NCBI RefSeq assembly: GCF_000244895.1 | Contig: NZ_CM001441.1 | Location: 3,492,226 to 3,556,225, forward strand | DNA length: 64,000 nt | Direction: 5' to 3' | Source of the DNA: Desulfosporosinus youngiae DSM 17734 | GTDB taxonomy: Bacteria > Bacillota > Desulfitobacteriia > Desulfitobacteriales > Desulfitobacteriaceae | Shown here: positions 63,930 to 64,000 of the stretch, one piece after another | Position numbering within the stretch: the first letter of the stretch is position 1 | Layout: the number at the start of each line of letters is the position of its first letter | Notes under the pieces: generated by a model | The model's database searches: none | The model's input: the letters and a program-made list of their open reading frames with translations, nothing else | Told to the model about the DNA's origin: nothing | Made by a program: the position numbers and the translations under genes

Positions 63930-64000
63930 CTATACCAACGCTCTTAGCTCCTGAATACGATTTTGAGCTTGCTGTTTCATTCGCTCATTTCCGCCGTTGA
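63930..64000 (-). CDS. 3' end of a gene running off the window
   Basis: An open minus-strand frame ending in TAG at 63930-63932 and reading MKQQAQNRIQELRALV at its end. It is too short to identify; helical, perhaps a flagellar-type protein given the neighbour. Confidence 0.4.
   Translation of the reverse strand, partial: NGGNERMKQQAQNRIQELRALV

Overview
The window reads as a chromosomal segment of an anaerobic, endospore-forming, low-to-mid GC Firmicute of the Desulfosporosinus/Desulfitobacterium (Peptococcaceae) type. This is inferred from corrinoid/tetrahydrofolate methyltransferase operons, a pyrrolysine-type dimethylamine methyltransferase, rubrerythrin and rubredoxin-flavin reductase, spore coat and Spo0M proteins, and sigma-54 regulation of C1 and alcohol metabolism. 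Most genes lie on the minus strand.

Layout. 0-2.4 kb: a sigma-54 operon of a methyl-THF methyltransferase and mtbB, whose reading frame crosses an in-frame UAG exactly where pyrrolysine sits in archaeal MtbB. 2.4-9.2 kb: a rearranged block with dispersed palindromic repeats, a YwgA-like/HD-phosphohydrolase pair whose HD gene has a chimeric 5' end made of antisense cheX DNA, a soluble chemoreceptor, a TerD tandem protein, CheX and hemerythrin. 9.5-15 kb: lipoproteins, an SDR, a HesB-like protein and a secreted NlpC-like protein. 15.4-24 kb: a complete comQXPA-type quorum-sensing locus, including a 55-codon comX, with three ComA-box promoters that share an identical box-to--10 spacing, a decayed IS4-like element and a second, fragmentary comQ. 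24-37.7 kb: housekeeping genes (queG, hrb-like, cca, dagK-like, aminopeptidase, rluA-like, mscL, map, P-type ATPase, rubrerythrin). 37.7-43.8 kb: Crp/Fnr with a ferredoxin-like protein, a CDGSH protein, and a sigma-54-controlled alcohol dehydrogenase with its AcoR-like activator. 43.8-53.2 kb: CcmAB, corrinoid-activation proteins and an O-demethylase-type operon (MFS, methyl-THF methyltransferase, corrinoid protein, UroD-like methyltransferase) with its own sigma-54 activator and a near-consensus -24/-12 promoter. 53-64 kb: a DUF-type membrane-anchored protein, a type II TA pair, a ferritin-like protein, a TetR/TfoX operon, spore coat genes, nine tRNAs in two clusters, spo0M and cysteine-cluster proteins, ending in what looks like a flagellar-type gene region.

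How parts work together. Methyl groups from dimethylamine (mtbB) and probably from methoxylated compounds (47-51 kb) would pass through corrinoid proteins to tetrahydrofolate. At 15-24 kb, ComQ would prenylate and process ComX, ComP would sense it, and ComA would drive comX itself plus at least two other transcription units. The prediction rests on direct reading of the sequence; no database search was run.
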